Of a DNA stretch of 64,000 bases, positions 62,721 to 64,000 are shown piece by piece. The notes under the pieces are model-generated. The model saw only the letters and a list, made by a program, of their open reading frames with translations, searched no databases and had not been told where the DNA came from. Positions within the stretch are counted from its first letter, which is position 1; each line of letters begins with the position of its first letter. Source of the DNA: Algoriphagus antarcticus (GTDB lineage: Bacteria; Bacteroidota; Bacteroidia; Cytophagales; Cyclobacteriaceae); contig NZ_MSSW01000044.1 in assembly GCF_002150685.1 (NCBI RefSeq), positions 1-64,000 of the forward strand, read 5' to 3'. A program made the position numbers and the translations under genes.

Positions 62721-64000
62721 AGATTGTTAGTGGATTGGGCATCTACTACAGCTACAGCTACCATATTTACGATTTCTCTAATCGAACTACCCAGCTGCAG
62801 GATATGCACTGGTTTGTTCATTCCTAGCAAAATCGGGCCTATTGCTTCGGAGTTTCCAAGTTCTGCAAGAAGCTTATAGGCTATGTTTCCTGAACTCAAA
62901 TCTGGAAAGATTAACGTATTTGCTCTCTTATTGATGAGTTTGGAGAAAGGATACATTTCACGCTGGATGTCTTCATTGATCGCTACGTTTGCCTGCATTT
63001 CACCTTCTATTATTATGTCTGGATATTTTTTCTGGGCTAGCGCAGTTGCCTTGGCCATTTTGCCTGGAATATCCCCCTTGGCGGAGCCAAAGTTGGAATA
63101 AGAAAGAACCGCAATTCGAGGCTCAACATTAAAGAATCTCACAGCATCCGCAGTCAAGCCAATGATTTCCACCAATTCTTCTGCTGTAGGATTCAAGTTT
63201 ACTGTAGCGTCAGCAAAGAAATATGGGCCTTTTGGGGTATTCATGATGTACATACCCGCCACACGATTTACTCCTGGTTTCACACCAATAGTCTGAAGTG
63301 AAGGCAGAATAGTTTTCGGGTAATCACGGGTAAGTCCAGAGATGAAAGCATCTGCTGCTCCGGATTCCACCATCAAGGCACCAAAGTAATTTCTCTGCGT
63401 GACCAGTCTTGCTGCATCTCCCACTGTCATTCCTTTTCTTTGTCGCTTTTGGAAGAGCATTTTTGTGAATTTCTTCAGCATCTCTTTTTCTTCCATTGGA
63501 TCTATGATGGTGACGTTTGTCAGATCCAATGAATTGTCCACTATTAGAGATAATATTTTTTCTCTGTTGCCTAGAAGTATTGGCTCGCCGATCTTTTCAT
63601 CTCGGATGATCTGAGCAGCCTTAAGGATTTTTCTATTGTCTGCTTCAGCAAATACTACTCGCTTCGGATTTTTCTTCGCTCTGGCTATCACCACAGACAT
63701 CAGTCTCTGGTCAATGCCAATCCTTTCCTGAAGCTCCAGCTCATATGCTTCCCAGTCTTTTATTGGATATTTTGCTATGCCTGTGTCCATTGCAGCTTTA
63801 GCTACTGCAGGAGCGATAGTAGTAATCAAGCGTGGATCAAGAGGCTTTGGAATCAAATACAATCGGCCAAAACCAAGTTTGTCCTCACCATATGCCTTAT
63901 TGACAATATCTGGAACTGGTTCTTTAGCTAGTTTGGCAATTGCCTCAGCGGCCGCAAGCTTCATAGCTTCATTGATCGAAGTAGCTCTCACGTCCAAAGC
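62717..64000 (-). CDS. maeB: NADP-dependent malic enzyme MaeB, C-terminal part (cut by window edge)
   Basis: 428 codons are visible and the frame is open to the window edge, so the true start lies outside. The N-terminal part seen (VRATSINEAMKLAAAEAIAK, then LAKEPVPDIVNKAYG) is the end of the malic-enzyme NAD(P)-binding domain. From about 90 residues in follows a phosphotransacetylase-like domain (RKILKAAQIIRDEKIGEPIL to the end), the hallmark of the large MaeB type. It oxidatively decarboxylates malate to pyruvate, making NADPH; the PTA domain is regulatory (acetyl-CoA binding) in the E. coli enzyme. Full length would be about 760 residues. Confidence 0.93.
   Translation of the reverse strand, partial: ALDVRATSINEAMKLAAAEAIAKLAKEPVPDIVNKAYGEDKLGFGRLYLIPKPLDPRLITTIAPAVAKAAMDTGIAKYPIKDWEAYELELQERIGIDQRLMSVVIARAKKNPKRVVFAEADNRKILKAAQIIRDEKIGEPILLGNREKILSLIVDNSLDLTNVTIIDPMEEKEMLKKFTKMLFQKRQRKGMTVGDAARLVTQRNYFGALMVESGAADAFISGLTRDYPKTILPSLQTIGVKPGVNRVAGMYIMNTPKGPYFFADATVNLNPTAEELVEIIGLTADAVRFFNVEPRIAVLSYSNFGSAKGDIPGKMAKATALAQKKYPDIIIEGEMQANVAINEDIQREMYPFSKLINKRANTLIFPDLSSGNIAYKLLAELGNSEAIGPILLGMNKPVHILQLGSSIREIVNMVAVAVVDAQSTNNL

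Noticed and set aside
1..64000. CRISPR arrays, tRNA or rRNA genes, integrases, transposases, prophage genes
   Set aside because: None seen by reading both strands: no regular spacer-repeat pattern, no TpsiC-type tRNA arm with cloverleaf, no transposase or integrase motifs.

Overview
The window reads as chromosomal DNA of a Bacteroidota bacterium of the Cytophagia type (Algoriphagus/Cyclobacteriaceae-like). This rests on gliding/type IX secretion genes (sprA, porU, porV), Bacteroidota-restricted families (DUF4494, DUF4397, tandem TonBs), short leaders without Shine-Dalgarno motifs, TAnnTTTG promoter cores, and the maeB-ruvA-sprA-gcvH-vanZ order. The genus is inference. I see no rRNA, tRNA, CRISPR array, intact insertion sequence or prophage.

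Layout. 0.1-2.3 kb: a small secreted-protein ORF with an A9 slippery tract, an ECF sigma factor with a TTG start, and an anti-sigma-like protein ending in a predicted outer-membrane barrel. 2.4-3.3 kb: terminator, repeat remnants and a decayed VOC (glyoxalase-fold) gene. 3.4-8.3 kb: three lipoproteins on the minus strand (a TIM-barrel hydrolase-like protein, a GH18 chitinase-like enzyme, a DUF4397 protein). 8.5-13.7 kb: DinB protein divergent from a YafY/WYL regulator, a secreted lipoprotein, an MDR oxidoreductase, an NrnA-like DHH phosphoesterase. 13.9-16.7 kb: a GT39 membrane glycosyltransferase flanked by two dead toxin-antitoxin loci (MNT-HepT, and antitoxin-PIN). 16.8-19.5 kb: NtrY/NtrC-like two-component pair. 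19.7-28.7 kb: FKBP isomerase, LpxH, FtsH, RsfS, BirA, AhcY, a lipoprotein and a DECR-type dienoyl-CoA reductase. 28.7-40.2 kb: PAS protein, DUF4494 protein, membrane patatin, Mpo1-like protein, FAD oxidoreductase, NhaC, RNase D-like exonuclease, YigZ, and a cupin-acyltransferase-glycosyltransferase trio. 40.2-47.2 kb: the operon MBL hydrolase-pssA-porU-porV-M16 homologue. 47.3-52.6 kb: FAD oxidoreductase, a giant beta-propeller/outer-membrane-barrel protein, YicC. 52.6-64 kb: two TonBs, VanZ, GcvH, SprA, RuvA and the C-terminal part of malic enzyme MaeB.

How it fits together. Two blocks serve type IX secretion: SprA is the outer-membrane translocon, PorV the shuttle and PorU the sorting-signal peptidase. 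PorU and PorV are translationally coupled (ATGA overlaps) to phosphatidylserine synthase and an MBL hydrolase. Most other genes are envelope-related (lipid A, lipoproteins, TonB, glycosyltransferases) or housekeeping.

The points most worth attention are the sigma/anti-sigma operon, with its possible -1 frameshift and a single polypeptide predicted to run from cytoplasm to outer membrane; the paired toxin-antitoxin fossils, one broken only by in-frame stops; a dispersed intergenic repeat family; and the proteolytically dead M16 homologue in the porUV operon.
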